From an uncultured Myxococcales bacterium (GTDB lineage: Bacteria > Myxococcota > Myxococcia > Myxococcales > Myxococcaceae), in assembly GCA_937980205.1 (NCBI GenBank), contig CALJKW010000025.1:70970-134969 (forward strand): a stretch of DNA of 64,000 nt, written 5' to 3'. The notes under the pieces were generated by a model, which saw nothing but the letters and a program-made list of their open reading frames with translations, had not been told where the DNA came from and ran no database searches. Made by a program: the position numbers and the translations under genes. Shown piece after piece: positions 55,927 to 64,000 of this stretch. The first letter of the stretch is position 1. Each line of letters begins with the position of its first letter.

Positions 55927-56826
55927 ATGGCCTGGCTCAACTACCACCACCTCCTCTACTTCTGGACGGTGGCGCGCAGCGGCACCATCGCCGCCGCGAG
56001 CAAGGAGCTGCACCTCTCGCAGCCGACCATCTCGACGCAGCTCAAGACGCTCGAGGACTCGCTGGGCATCAAGCTCTTCGCCCGCCAGGGCCGCAAGCTG
56101 GTGCTCACCGAGCTCGGGCGCACGGCGTTCAAGTACTCCGACGAGATCTTCCGCCTCGGCCGCGAGCTGCAGGAGGCCGTCACCCGCGGCCAGCTGGGCA
56201 AGCACGTGCGCTTCACCGTCGGCGTCGCCGACGTGATTCCCAAGCTCATCGCCGAGCGGCTCTTGCAGCCCGCGTTCGAGCAGGTGCCCGACCTGCAGCT
56301 GCAGGTGCACGAAGGCCCGCTGCCGCAGCTGCTCGGCCAGCTCGCGCTGCACGAGCTCGACGTGGTGCTCTCCGACGTGCCGGCGGGCAGCGACATCAAG
56401 GTCCGGGCCTTCAGCCACGCGCTCGGAGAGTCTGGCGCCACGTTCTTCGCCCGCGAAGACAAGGCGCAGGCGCTCAAGCGCGGCTTCCCGAAGTCGCTCG
56501 AGGGAGCGCCGGCGCTGCTGCCCTCGCAGTCGACGAGCGTGCGGCGCCAGCTCGAGCAGTGGTTCGACAAGGTCGGAGTCCACCCCCACGTCATCGGCGA
56601 GTTCGACGACAGCGCGCTCGCGCAGACGTTCGGCCACCGCGGCCTCGGCTTCTTCGTCGCTCCCAGCGCCATCGAGCAGCAGGTCATCAAGCAGTACGAC
56701 GTCACCGTCATCGGCCGCACCGACGAGGTGAAGGAGCGCTTCTACGCCATCAGCGTCGAGCGCCGCCTCCGCCACCCCGCCGTCGTCGCCGTCGCCGAGT
56801 CCGCCCGCAACGAGCTCTTCGGCTGA
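55927..56826 (+). CDS. LysR-type regulator, NhaR-like
   Basis: The N-terminus LNYHHLLYFWTVARSGTIAAAS with LSQPTISTQLKTLEDSLG is close to NhaR, the sodium/hydrogen-antiporter activator. The effector domain (GVADVIPKLIAERLLQPAFE, GHRGLGFFVAPSAIE) also fits NhaR. No antiporter gene is nearby, so the target may differ. It ends at a perfect 24-bp inverted repeat, whose first base is the last base of the stop codon. Confidence 0.88.
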   Translation: MAWLNYHHLLYFWTVARSGTIAAASKELHLSQPTISTQLKTLEDSLGIKLFARQGRKLVLTELGRTAFKYSDEIFRLGRELQEAVTRGQLGKHVRFTVGVADVIPKLIAERLLQPAFEQVPDLQLQVHEGPLPQLLGQLALHELDVVLSDVPAGSDIKVRAFSHALGESGATFFAREDKAQALKRGFPKSLEGAPALLPSQSTSVRRQLEQWFDKVGVHPHVIGEFDDSALAQTFGHRGLGFFVAPSAIEQQVIKQYDVTVIGRTDEVKERFYAISVERRLRHPAVVAVAESARNELFG

Positions 56827-56913
56827 AAATGGGGACAGGCTGCTTTTCCGGCAGCCGGGGCTAAACTTGCGTCACGACTGCGTTCCGCGGGAAAAGCAGC
56901 CTGTCCCCATTTT
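56826..56913. repeat. MITE-like element with perfect 24-bp inverted ends
   Basis: The 24-base arms (left begins AAAATGGGGACAGGCTGC at 56826, right ends in ATTTT at 56913) are perfect inverted copies around a 40-base centre. GGGGACAGG-type palindromes are linked in other bacteria with Y1 transposases of the REP/RAYT type, but no transposase is present here. As RNA it would fold as a long stem after the NhaR-like gene and could also end transcription. Confidence 0.85.
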
Positions 56914-56922
56914 CTGCTCAAC

Positions 56923-58032
56923 GTGAAAGTCCTCCGGCAGCCGAAGGTTCAGGTCCAGAAGCTCGAGCAGGCGCGCGAGACGCTGGGGACCGTCTCTACG
57001 CCGACGCCGAAGAAGAACGACGCGTTCGGGGTCACGACTCGCAAGAGCAACGCGCTCGAGGGCACCTCGGCCAGCTTCGTGCCGTCGCGCAGCATGTCCT
57101 TCGAGTCGTGGAACGTGCTCAACGCGATGCCGGCCAGGGACCGCGACCGCTTGAGCCCGCAGGAGAAGGACCTCATCCACTCCGTCGTCGCCGAGCTCAA
57201 AGAGTCTGTCGAGAAGCAGAAGCTCTCGTACGTGCCGGTGTTCGGCTACCTCTCGCTCAGAAAAGACAATCACCGCGAGCTGGGCCTGGCCTCGCAGTCC
57301 GACGTCGTCGCGGGCGTGCACACGCAGGAGGCCCACCTGCCCGACCACGACATCGGCGTCGTCGCCAGCACCATCTACCGCGGCACGCCCACGCACCCCG
57401 GCGTCGTCGCGGGCCTGTCGGCGGAGCAGGGCGCCTCGACGCCCGGCACCATCTTGAAGGTCCCCCTCCACCGCGCCGAAGAGCTGCTCGGCATCATCTT
57501 CCACCGCGAGTACTTCGCCGAAGACGACCTCGTCGGCGACAAGCCGCAGGCGATGTACAAGCCGGTGCTGCGCGAGGTGAAGACCGAAGACGGTCAGACC
57601 GTGAACGCGCTCGTCTTCATCACCAACCCCGACAGCGCGAAGGACATCAACGCCGAGGGGAAGATGACCGCGGGCCAGCTCGCCTGGTTCATGGGCGCGA
57701 CCGGCGGCTTCCGCTCCGAGAAGGGCCAGTTCGGCGGCCTCTGCTTCGACTACTGGAACAAGTCGTACTTCGGCACCGACAAGGTGATTCGCGAGGCCAT
57801 CGACCTCGCGAAGTACGTACCCAGCCCCGAGACCATCGACTGGCTCAGCCAGAATGCGCCGAAGGACCCGCGCGCGATGGCGGCGCTGAACGTCGTGCTC
57901 GAGCTCTTTCAGGGCGCGGCGCTGCCGATCGACCTCAAGACGCGGCAGCGCGAGAACCAGTCGCTCGAGCGAAATCCGGTGCGCAAGCCGGTCGACGTGC
58001 AGGCCGAGGTCGAGCGGTATCTCGCGCTCTGA
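56923..58032 (+). CDS. ChaC-like gamma-glutamylcyclotransferase-fold protein, 369 aa
   Basis: The middle section follows the gamma-glutamylcyclotransferase pattern: VPVFGYLSLRKDN (the YGSL-like loop), then GVVASTIYRGTPTHPGVVAG, VNALVFITNPDSAKDI and AGQLAWFMGATGGFRSEKG with FDYW. These match ChaC-like enzymes acting on gamma-glutamyl groups, although the canonical loop reads GYLSL rather than GYGSL, so activity is uncertain. The N-terminal ~95 residues are not conserved. GTG start lies ten bases after the inverted repeat. Confidence 0.6.
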   Translation: MKVLRQPKVQVQKLEQARETLGTVSTPTPKKNDAFGVTTRKSNALEGTSASFVPSRSMSFESWNVLNAMPARDRDRLSPQEKDLIHSVVAELKESVEKQKLSYVPVFGYLSLRKDNHRELGLASQSDVVAGVHTQEAHLPDHDIGVVASTIYRGTPTHPGVVAGLSAEQGASTPGTILKVPLHRAEELLGIIFHREYFAEDDLVGDKPQAMYKPVLREVKTEDGQTVNALVFITNPDSAKDINAEGKMTAGQLAWFMGATGGFRSEKGQFGGLCFDYWNKSYFGTDKVIREAIDLAKYVPSPETIDWLSQNAPKDPRAMAALNVVLELFQGAALPIDLKTRQRENQSLERNPVRKPVDVQAEVERYLAL

Positions 58033-58095
58033 TCAGCGGTTCGTCCGTCTAACAGCCTGCTCCAGGTGAAGGGCCGTTCGGCTACACTCCACCGC

Positions 58096-58848
58096 GTGAC
58101 CCTTCCCCTCGCGTTCGCAGCGTGTGTCCTCGTCGCCGCCGACGCTCAGACGGTCACCGTCGGCAGCGTGTCGCTCAAGGTCGACGGGGTCACGAGCACC
58201 AACGCGAGGCGCAACGGCAACCTGCTCGAGCCTGTCACCATCGAAGGCCCTGGCTTCAAGCTGCAGCTCGAGCCTGGGCCCATCGTCTGGTTCAGCAACG
58301 GCACCCTCGTCGGAACCCTGGCAGCCGAGACGAGCCTGAAGCTTGGCGATCGGGAGTACCCGCTCGCGGCGCACCAGCGGGTCGAGCTCGAGCTTCTTCC
58401 GTCGGCGCGCGTGGCCGGGGCGATGCTGGCACGGCCGACCGCGATCGAACACCGCGACCTGGGGCCCGCCGTCGCCAAGGGCTACGTGACCTTCCGCGAC
58501 GCAGGGCCGGAGCACTTCACGTATGCCGAGCCTGCGACCCTCGGCTCCGGCCCCATCAAGCTCTCGGTTCCTGCGGGCGCATTCGCGCGACGTTGGAACG
58601 CACACACGGAGCTCGGGTCGAAAGAGCCTCTCAGCGCAACCGTGCGGGGCATGACGCTTCAGCCGAAGACGGCGCTGGTCCGCGCGGGTCCCCAGGTGTT
58701 CACGCTGTTCACGTCCGAGACGATTTCGGCGGGCGGAAAGCAGTACGCCGTCAGTGAGGTGGTCGACTTCAACGGCTTCGTCACCGTGAAGACCAGAGAC
58801 GGCGAGCTCGCGCTCGACGACAAGGGTGGGCTCAAGCGGAGGAGGTAG
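58096..58848 (+). CDS. Exported hypothetical protein, 250 aa
   Basis: With the GTG at 58096 the protein starts with a signal peptide (TLPLAFAACVLVAADA, cut near ADAQ). The mature part is predominantly beta strand (VTVGSVSLKVDGVTS, GYVTFRDAGPEHFTYAEP), without a recognised domain. It ends in a basic tail (GGLKRRR). The longer start at 58066 would give a weaker signal. No operon partner is evident. Confidence 0.6.
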   Translation: MTLPLAFAACVLVAADAQTVTVGSVSLKVDGVTSTNARRNGNLLEPVTIEGPGFKLQLEPGPIVWFSNGTLVGTLAAETSLKLGDREYPLAAHQRVELELLPSARVAGAMLARPTAIEHRDLGPAVAKGYVTFRDAGPEHFTYAEPATLGSGPIKLSVPAGAFARRWNAHTELGSKEPLSATVRGMTLQPKTALVRAGPQVFTLFTSETISAGGKQYAVSEVVDFNGFVTVKTRDGELALDDKGGLKRRR

Positions 58849-58937
58849 CTCTGATCCGCGTCCGTTGGAGGTGACGCGGCTCGCTCTCTCGCTCTCTAAC
58901 CTCGCGAACGGCCCGCCCTCTCAGCGGGAGCTGAGCC

Positions 58938-58982
58938 CGTTACCTTCTCTCTACGACACATCGAAAAAACGAAGCGGTAACG
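58938..58982. promoter_or_regulatory. Inverted GTTACC/GGTAAC pair upstream of the site-2 protease gene
   Basis: CGTTACC (58938-58944) and GGTAACG (58976-58982) are 31 bases apart, followed by a small hairpin (CTCTG...CAGAG near 58984). They sit 40 to 85 bases before the ATG of the S2P gene, in an AT-richer stretch, so an operator role is possible. No known consensus was matched. Confidence 0.35.
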
Positions 58983-59023
58983 CCTCTGTCGTTCAGAGAC
59001 CGACTGGTTAAACAAAATTCGTC

Positions 59024-60157
59024 ATGTTGACTTCGTTGCGGATGGGTCGGGTGGCGGGCATCGACATCAAGGTTCACGTGTCGTTCGCGTTGATCCTCGC
59101 GTTCGGTGGAATGCAGTGGGGCGCGGCCTTCGGTCCGCGCGGCGCCGTGTTCGGAGTGTTCTCGACGGTGCTGCTCTTCAGCTGCGTGCTCTTGCACGAG
59201 CTCGGGCACTCGTTGGTCGCCAAGGCCTACGGCATTCCGGTGAAGGAGATCACGCTCTGGCCGTTCGGCGGCGTGGCCCAGCTCGGCGCGAAGCCGAAGA
59301 ACCCGAAGGAGGAGCTGCTCATCTCCATCGCGGGCCCGGCGGTCAACGTCGTGCTCGCCGTGCTGTTCTTCGTCGGAGGCTTCCTGTGGCTGGGGCTGTC
59401 GGGCCTCGAGGCCGCGATGGCCGACATCGGCCGCTCTTCGCCCACGACGGTGACGCTGCTCGCGCTGATGCTCGGCAGCAACGTGGTGCTCGCGGTGTTC
59501 AACCTGCTTCCCGCCCTGCCGATGGACGGCGGCCGCGTGCTGCGCGCGCTGCTGTCGTTCCGGCTGGGGCACTCGAAGGCGACCGCCATCGCGGCGAACG
59601 TCGCGCGCGTCATCTCGGTCGCGATGTTCGCGGCCGCGGTGGTCTTCGGCCACGTGATGCTCGGCATCATCGCGCTGGTGGTGTTCTTCGGCGCCGGCCG
59701 CGAGGCGGCGGATCAGAAGGTCGGCGAGTCGCTCGCCGCGGTCCGCGCCGGCGGAGCCGTCAACCCGCACGCGCTCGTGCTCGGCCCTTCGACTCCCGTC
59801 GGAGAGGCGGTGAAGGCGATGGTGCAGAGCGGCCAGAGCGCGTTCGCGGTGATGCACTACGGCCGTCTGCTCGGAGTCGTCGCGCGCGACGCCCTGCTCC
59901 GCGCCGCGGGCGTCGAGGGCCCGGCAGCGTACGTCGCCGGAGCGATGCAGCGGCACTTCCCGATGATCAGCTCGACCGCGACGCTCGAAGAGGCGCGGCA
60001 GAAGATGAACGAGACGGTGTCTCCGTACGTGGTGGTCGCCGACGGCGAGCGCTACCTCGGCCTCGTCACCGAGCTCGAGCTCTCGCGGCACCTGGTGCCC
60101 GCGCAGTCGATGGCCAGCGGCCTGGGGTGGGTGAAGTCGCTGTTCTTCCGCGGCTGA
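59024..60157 (+). CDS. Site-2 zinc metalloprotease with CBS-like C-terminus
   Basis: An intramembrane M50-type protease with the zinc motif HELGH (58-62) in a hydrophobic helix and the second ligand motif NLLPALPMDGG (160-170, Asp168), as in SpoIVFB/S2P group III. About five to six helices are seen. Residues from about 245 form a CBS-like pair (VGEAVKAMVQSGQSAFAVMH, ATLEEARQKMNETVSPYVVV), which often binds adenine nucleotides and regulates the protease. Length (377 aa) fits. It probably cleaves membrane regulators such as anti-sigma factors. Confidence 0.92.
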   Translation: MLTSLRMGRVAGIDIKVHVSFALILAFGGMQWGAAFGPRGAVFGVFSTVLLFSCVLLHELGHSLVAKAYGIPVKEITLWPFGGVAQLGAKPKNPKEELLISIAGPAVNVVLAVLFFVGGFLWLGLSGLEAAMADIGRSSPTTVTLLALMLGSNVVLAVFNLLPALPMDGGRVLRALLSFRLGHSKATAIAANVARVISVAMFAAAVVFGHVMLGIIALVVFFGAGREAADQKVGESLAAVRAGGAVNPHALVLGPSTPVGEAVKAMVQSGQSAFAVMHYGRLLGVVARDALLRAAGVEGPAAYVAGAMQRHFPMISSTATLEEARQKMNETVSPYVVVADGERYLGLVTELELSRHLVPAQSMASGLGWVKSLFFRG

Positions 60158-60270
60158 GGTTGGACGATCGTCAGGCCACGTGCCCACTCCAGTGGGCAGG
60201 GTCCGCCCTTCCACGGCCGCAGAATCACGGAGCCGTTCACGCGGTGCGCGGATTGCTGTCGGGATGAGCC

Positions 60271-60684
60271 GTGGCTGCCCTCACCGAGCGTGACCTCAAA
60301 GACAAGGCCTCTGCGTACCTCTCGCGCGGAGCGCTCGAGCCTGCGCTGGAGGCGCTCAAGGCCCTCATCTGCATGAACGGTCGCGAGCCGCTCTACCGCC
60401 TGCGGCACGCAGAGGTGTGCGCGCGGCTCAAGCGCGTGGAGGCGGCCGTCGCGTCGTACCGCGTGGCCGCGCACCTGTTCAGCGCGAGCGGCCGCGTGCC
60501 CCAGGCGCGTGCGGCGCTCAACGTCGCGATGAAGCTCGCGCCGCGCGACCTGTCCGTGCGCCGCGCGATGGCCGGGCTGTTCGAGCCGACGCCGTCGACG
60601 CCGGCGCCGCGCGTGGCGAGGGTGTCGCTCGCTGCGGCCGCGGAGGCCATCACCGAGCCGTGCCTGTTGCCGATGTTCGAGTAG
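60271..60684 (+). CDS. TPR-like protein, 137 aa
   Basis: The sequence has helix pairs of tetratricopeptide type: AYLSRGALEPALEALKALICM, EPLYRLRHAEVCARLKRVEAAVASYRVAAHLFSASG and VPQARAALNVAMKLAPRD, about three repeats. No signal peptide. GTG start at 60271. It lies alone between the S2P gene and the convergent pseudouridine synthase gene. Confidence 0.7.
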   Translation: MAALTERDLKDKASAYLSRGALEPALEALKALICMNGREPLYRLRHAEVCARLKRVEAAVASYRVAAHLFSASGRVPQARAALNVAMKLAPRDLSVRRAMAGLFEPTPSTPAPRVARVSLAAAAEAITEPCLLPMFE

Positions 60685-60703
60685 GCGAGGAGAGATCCGG
60701 CCC

Positions 60704-60741
60704 GCTTCGCCTACGCGCTTCGCGCTCCGCTCAGCGTGAAC
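60704..60741. repeat. Dispersed palindromic repeat at a gene end (copy 5)
   Basis: GCTTCGCCTACGCGCTTCG followed by CGCTCCGCTCAGCGTGAAC resembles the other copies. Its right part encodes the last residues (LSFTLSGARSA) of the pseudouridine synthase on the opposite strand, so the repeat supplies the gene's stop region. Confidence 0.7.
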
Positions 60742-61523
60742 GAGAGTCGGCTCGCGAGCTCCTCAGACGAAACTTCGCGCATCGCTCCTTCATCGACGTC
60801 ACACACCAGCGAGCCCACCGCCTCGCGGTGCAGCTTCAGCACCGGCAGCCCGACCGCCGCGAGCATGCGCTTGACCTGGTGATTCCTTCCCTCCGTCAGC
60901 GTCAGCTCCACGACGCCGGGCGCGCGCAGCCGCGCCGTCGCCGGCCGCGCCGGCCCGTCGTCGAGCGTGACGCCGCGGCGCAGCGGCTCGAGCTGCTCCT
61001 CGGTCGCCTTCTCCGACACCGACGCCACGTACCGCTTCGGCAGGTGCGTCTCCGGCGACGTCGCGTGCGCGACGAAGCGCTCGTCGTTGGTGAACAACAG
61101 CAGCCCCGTCGTGTCGACGTCGAGCCGGCCGACCGCGAGCCAGGTGAAGCCGCGCAGCGTTTCCGGCAGCAGCGGCTGCAGCACGTCGAGCACGGTCGGC
61201 CGCGTGTCGCGGCCCGAGCCCTCGGCCAGCACGCCCGCCGGCTTGTGCAGCATCAGCACGCGCGTGACGCGCTCCATCGAGACCGGCGCTCCGTCTACCG
61301 TCACCTTCGACGACTCGGTCACCGGCGTGAACGGCTTCGTCGCCACGCGGCCGTCGACGCGCACGCGCCCGCTCGCGATGGCGGACTCGATCTCCTCCGG
61401 CGGCACCGCGCCGGCGCGGCCGAGCGCGCGCGAGAGCCAGTCGCTTCCGGTGCGGCCCGACTCGCGCGCCGCCGCCAGCCACTTCGGTGTCCTCGCCCTT
61501 CGCGCCACGATGAAAACGGCCAT
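60711..61523 (-). CDS. RluB/RsuA-type rRNA pseudouridine synthase
   Basis: An S4 RNA-binding domain (about 25-85: DWLSRALGRAGAVPPEEIES, IASGRVRVDGRVA) precedes the catalytic domain with GRLDVDTTGLLLFTND (catalytic Asp135), LPKRYVA and EGRNHQVKRML. These motifs fit the RsuA/RluB/E/F group, which modifies rRNA in the cytoplasm. The C-terminal 11 residues come from the dispersed repeat and are unlikely to be conserved. Confidence 0.92.
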   Translation of the reverse strand: MAVFIVARRARTPKWLAAARESGRTGSDWLSRALGRAGAVPPEEIESAIASGRVRVDGRVATKPFTPVTESSKVTVDGAPVSMERVTRVLMLHKPAGVLAEGSGRDTRPTVLDVLQPLLPETLRGFTWLAVGRLDVDTTGLLLFTNDERFVAHATSPETHLPKRYVASVSEKATEEQLEPLRRGVTLDDGPARPATARLRAPGVVELTLTEGRNHQVKRMLAAVGLPVLKLHREAVGSLVCDVDEGAMREVSSEELASRLSFTLSGARSA

Positions 61524-61540
61524 AGCATGCGGACCCGCGC

Positions 61541-61924
61541 ATGCCGTTCGCCCTGCTCACGCTCCTCGCCGCGGCGCCCGTCATCAGCCTGAAGCTCGAC
61601 ATCGAGCTGAAGTGCCCGACCCACGCGTCGCTCTCCGACCGCCTGGCGCGGGTGGGGCTGTCGGTGAAGCCGCCGAACGCGCCTGCGACAGATGTCATCG
61701 TGGCGCCTCCTGCCTTCGAGGTGAGCATGAAACCCACCCCGGAGGGCTTGTCCCTGACCGCGCGCCGGGCGTCTGATGGCAAGGTGTTCGAGCGCAACGT
61801 CGAGGCGGGACGCGAAGACTGTCCGACCGTCGAACGGCTCGTAGTCGTGCTGATCCACTCGTGGATCCACGCGAAGATGCCGGTGCTTTCCCCGACGTCC
61901 ACCCGCGACGCCGGCAGACGCTGA
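61541..61924 (+). CDS. Small exported hypothetical protein, 127 aa
   Basis: A signal peptide (MPFALLTLLAAAPVIS) precedes a short domain (LKLDIELKCPTHASLSDRLA) that is not recognised. The gene is divergent from the pseudouridine synthase and precedes the ECF sigma factor gene by 41 bases on the same strand, so it may share that promoter. Confidence 0.55.
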   Translation: MPFALLTLLAAAPVISLKLDIELKCPTHASLSDRLARVGLSVKPPNAPATDVIVAPPAFEVSMKPTPEGLSLTARRASDGKVFERNVEAGREDCPTVERLVVVLIHSWIHAKMPVLSPTSTRDAGRR

Positions 61925-61965
61925 TTCCTTAGAAGGTTTCCGGAGGTCCTGGCACCTGGAAGGAC

Positions 61966-62523
61966 GTGTGGTTGGCTGAGCTCGACATCGTCGGGGATGC
62001 AAAGGGGTCCCTCGCCGACGTGCGTCGGTTGTACTCGACGCACGCACCCGAGCTCCGCCTCGCGCTCAACCGCCTCGCCGGCAACGGAGTCGACTGCGAC
62101 GACCTGCTCCAGGAGGTCTTCGTCGTCGCCATCCGCAAGATGTCGGACCTCGCGCTCGCGCGCTCCGAGAAGGCGTGGCTGTACGGCGTCGCGGTGAAGC
62201 TCGCCGCCGGCCAGCGCCGCCGCCACCGCATCCGCAGCTGGCTCGGCCTCGACGACGCGCCCGAGCTGACGAGCGCGGAGTCTCCGGCGCGGACGCTCGA
62301 GCAGAAAGAGGCGTCGAAGCTCCTGCAGCAGGCGCTCGACGCGCTCCCCGCCGCGAAGCGCGACGTGCTGGTGCTGTTCGAGCTGCAGGGCCTCACCGGA
62401 GACGAGGTCGCCGCGGCGCTCGACATTCCCGTCGCCACCGTGTGGACGCGGCTGTTCCACGCGCGCAAGGCGCTGCAGGCCGCGGTGAAGCGGCTCGAGG
62501 CGAAGGGGGCGCGCCATGGCTGA
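61966..62523 (+). CDS. ECF-type RNA polymerase sigma factor
   Basis: Region 2: LYSTHAPELRLALNRLAG with DCDDLLQEVFVVAIRKM; region 4: LPAAKRDVLVLFELQGLTGDEVAAALDIP followed by a recognition helix (VATVWTRLFHARKAL). Size (185 aa) is typical of ECF factors. GTG at 61966 lies only three bases after GGAAGG; a TTG at 61972 would have better spacing. The FecR-like gene overlaps its end by eight bases, the common sigma/anti-sigma layout. Confidence 0.93.
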   Translation: MWLAELDIVGDAKGSLADVRRLYSTHAPELRLALNRLAGNGVDCDDLLQEVFVVAIRKMSDLALARSEKAWLYGVAVKLAAGQRRRHRIRSWLGLDDAPELTSAESPARTLEQKEASKLLQQALDALPAAKRDVLVLFELQGLTGDEVAAALDIPVATVWTRLFHARKALQAAVKRLEAKGARHG

Positions 62524-63634
62524 TCAGCCGCCGGTGAAGCCCTGGAAAGAGAGCGCCGAGCAGGACCGGGCCGCCGAGCTCGTGCGGCTCGTCGCTGGCA
62601 TTCCTCCGCGTGCGATCGACGTCGGCAAGGGGTGGGACTCGGTCATCGAGCGCGTCGCGCGTCCGAAGAGCTCGCGCGCGCTCTGGTTCGCCGCCGCGGC
62701 GGCCGCTGTGCTGCTCGCGTGGGTCAGCGTGCAGTGGCCGTTCGGGGGCTCGCGCCCGGCGCCTGCGCCGGCGCCCGTGGTGGCGAACGTCGCTCCTCCC
62801 GAGTGCGAAGGCCCGCTGATGTGCATCGAGGGCTCGAAGCCGCCCGCGCCGGTCGCGGTGGTGGAGCCGGCGCCTGCTCCGAAGAAGCAGGCGGCTTTGC
62901 GCGTCGCGGTGGCCGAGCCCGAGCCGGAGCCCGAGGTCGAGGCGCCCGCGCCGTTTGTGGGTCCCGAGGGCGTCGTGGTCGCCTCCGGCGCGATGTGGTC
63001 GTCGCCGTCGCCGAACGCGCTCGAGCTCGACCTGGGCCGCGTCGAGGTGAAGCCGCACGCGCAGCCGTACACGGTGACGACCCCCGAGGTGACGCTGTCG
63101 TCGACGAACGCGCGCTACGCGGCGGACGTGACGGAGGTGGGCACGACGGTGCGCGTGTTCGAAGGCGACGTCGAGGTCTTCAACGGCCGCGACCGCGTGA
63201 CGCTCTCCGCCGGAGAAGAGCGCACGTTCCGCACCGGCCCTGCGCCGAGCGCGCTCGACGTGGTGCCGCCGGCGGTGTCGTCTCCGGCGTGCGCGCGGTA
63301 CTCGCTCGAGCAGCGCGTCGCGTGCCTGTCGAACGAGGGCCGCGGCGTCGGCCTGCGCGCGCAGGCCGCGCTCTACGAGGCGGCGTACCTGCAGGCGAAG
63401 GCGGGGCGCGCCGCGGGCGCCGAGCTCACGCTGCGCGAGTCGCTGCGCCGCTTCCCGCGCGGAGTCCTGCACCCCGAAGTGCGGATGGCGCTCATCAAGG
63501 CGCTCGTCGCGCAGGGTCGGCTGGGCGAGGCCGGAGACGTCGGCAGAGACTTCCTCTCCGAGTGCGCCGAGGACCCGCGCGTGTCGGAAGTCGAAGCGTT
63601 TCTGCGGACTTTGGACTGGCTCGAGTCGCGGTAA
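62516..63634 (+). CDS. FecR-like membrane protein, probable anti-sigma factor, 372 aa
   Basis: A cytoplasmic N-terminus of ~50 residues is followed by a membrane helix (about 54-74) and a Pro-rich periplasmic spacer (RPAPAPAPVVANVAPPE). A FecR-type beta domain follows (SSTNARYAADVTEVGTTVRV, FEGDVEVFNGRDRVTLSAG), then a TPR-like helical tail (AGAELTLRESLRRFPRGVLH). Being coupled to the ECF gene by overlap, it is the probable anti-sigma partner. It lacks the CxxC zinc site of zf-HC2 proteins in its N-terminus. Confidence 0.85.
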   Translation: MADQPPVKPWKESAEQDRAAELVRLVAGIPPRAIDVGKGWDSVIERVARPKSSRALWFAAAAAAVLLAWVSVQWPFGGSRPAPAPAPVVANVAPPECEGPLMCIEGSKPPAPVAVVEPAPAPKKQAALRVAVAEPEPEPEVEAPAPFVGPEGVVVASGAMWSSPSPNALELDLGRVEVKPHAQPYTVTTPEVTLSSTNARYAADVTEVGTTVRVFEGDVEVFNGRDRVTLSAGEERTFRTGPAPSALDVVPPAVSSPACARYSLEQRVACLSNEGRGVGLRAQAALYEAAYLQAKAGRAAGAELTLRESLRRFPRGVLHPEVRMALIKALVAQGRLGEAGDVGRDFLSECAEDPRVSEVEAFLRTLDWLESR

Positions 63635-63691
63635 AGCCGCGACGAATCGGCCTTTCCTTGCGGTCGCTTGCGGGCTAGGACCGCCCACGCC

Positions 63692-64000
63692 ATGGAATTC
63701 AGAATCGCTGCCGATGAGCTGAAGAAGGCGCTTCACCGCGCGCAGGGAATCGTCGAGCGCAAGACCACGATGCCGATTCTCGCGAACGTGCTCGTCAACG
63801 CGACGAAGGGCGGCGTGACGGTCACGGCGTTCGACCTGGACATCGGCATCGTGAGCGAGCACCCGGCCGAGGTGATGAAGCCCGGCTCCGTGACGCTCTC
63901 GGCGAAGACGCTCTTCGACATCGTCAGCAACCTTCCCGAGCCGCAGCTCAACGTGAAGAAGCTGCCGAACAACTACGCCGAGATTACCTGCGGCAGCGCC
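63692..64000 (+). CDS. dnaN: DNA polymerase III beta subunit DnaN, N-terminal part
   Basis: The first 103 residues are typical of the sliding clamp: MEFRIAADELKKALHRAQGI, then ERKTTMPILANVLVNA, AFDLDIGIVSEHPAEV and LFDIVSNLPE. The clamp encircles DNA and tethers polymerase III. The gene continues past the window edge. A chromosomal origin or dnaA may lie near in other bacteria, but nothing of it is visible here. Confidence 0.96.
   Translation, partial: MEFRIAADELKKALHRAQGIVERKTTMPILANVLVNATKGGVTVTAFDLDIGIVSEHPAEVMKPGSVTLSAKTLFDIVSNLPEPQLNVKKLPNNYAEITCGSA

Overview
The window is high-GC DNA, roughly 70% G+C by eye, with dense genes and short gaps. It looks like a myxobacterial (Myxococcota) chromosome. 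Supporting signs are a DUF2378 protein (a family I know from Myxococcus relatives), two eukaryotic-type Ser/Thr kinases, several PEGA or proline-rich envelope proteins, many lipoproteins, an RCC1-repeat lipoprotein, and paired Hsp70 proteins with a DUF2760 partner. The right edge enters dnaN. Genus cannot be fixed from this sequence alone.

Layout. 1-3.4 kb: the end of a membrane protein gene, an IS1182-like insertion sequence with a frameshifted transposase, and a low-GC pentapeptide-repeat gene. 3.7-8.9 kb: a leftward gene run comprising a cell-wall amidase, a beta-propeller protein, DUF2378, a pilin-like protein, purE and purK. 9.2-19.9 kb: a response regulator, a terpene-cyclase/heme-oxygenase fusion, a PilZ protein, the RCC1 lipoprotein, a chemoreceptor, small envelope proteins and a PrxQ-type peroxiredoxin. 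19.9-23.6 kb: the mrfA-mrfB DNA-repair pair followed by a small ribbon-helix-helix gene. 23.6-31.2 kb: a Tad-like pilin/secretion cluster built around a kinase that carries PEGA and OmpA-like periplasmic domains. 31.2-38.8 kb: Uma2, an NlpC/CHAP lipoprotein, a thioesterase, a lipoprotein, and a 1031-residue redox fusion (ferredoxin, flavin reductase, NapH-like polyferredoxin, PhnD-like domain). 38.8-45.4 kb: a LysR/AhpD-like/PNPOx group, a zinc-finger kinase divergent from a sigma factor, and two cell-wall hydrolases. 45.5-51.1 kb: the Hsp70/Hsp70/DUF2760 operon and an outer-membrane protein. 51.4-52.7 kb: a low-GC orphan Rhs toxin-tail/immunity cassette. 52.7-55.8 kb: a HEAT-like protein coupled to a secreted protein-arginine-deiminase lipoprotein. 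55.9-64 kb: an NhaR-like regulator, a ChaC-like protein, a site-2 protease, an RluB-type pseudouridine synthase, an ECF sigma factor with a FecR-like partner, and the start of dnaN.

The strongest candidates for new biology are three multidomain fusions: terpene cyclase plus latex-clearing-type oxygenase; Ser/Thr kinase plus PEGA plus OmpA; and ferredoxin-reductase plus NapH plus PhnD. Next come the orphan Rhs cassette and the arginine deiminase with a 7-residue repeat stalk. A dispersed palindromic repeat (core TTCGACT...GCTCAGxGTGAAC) occurs at five places and is translated inside two genes. All calls rest on reading the sequence and on remembered family motifs; no database search was run.
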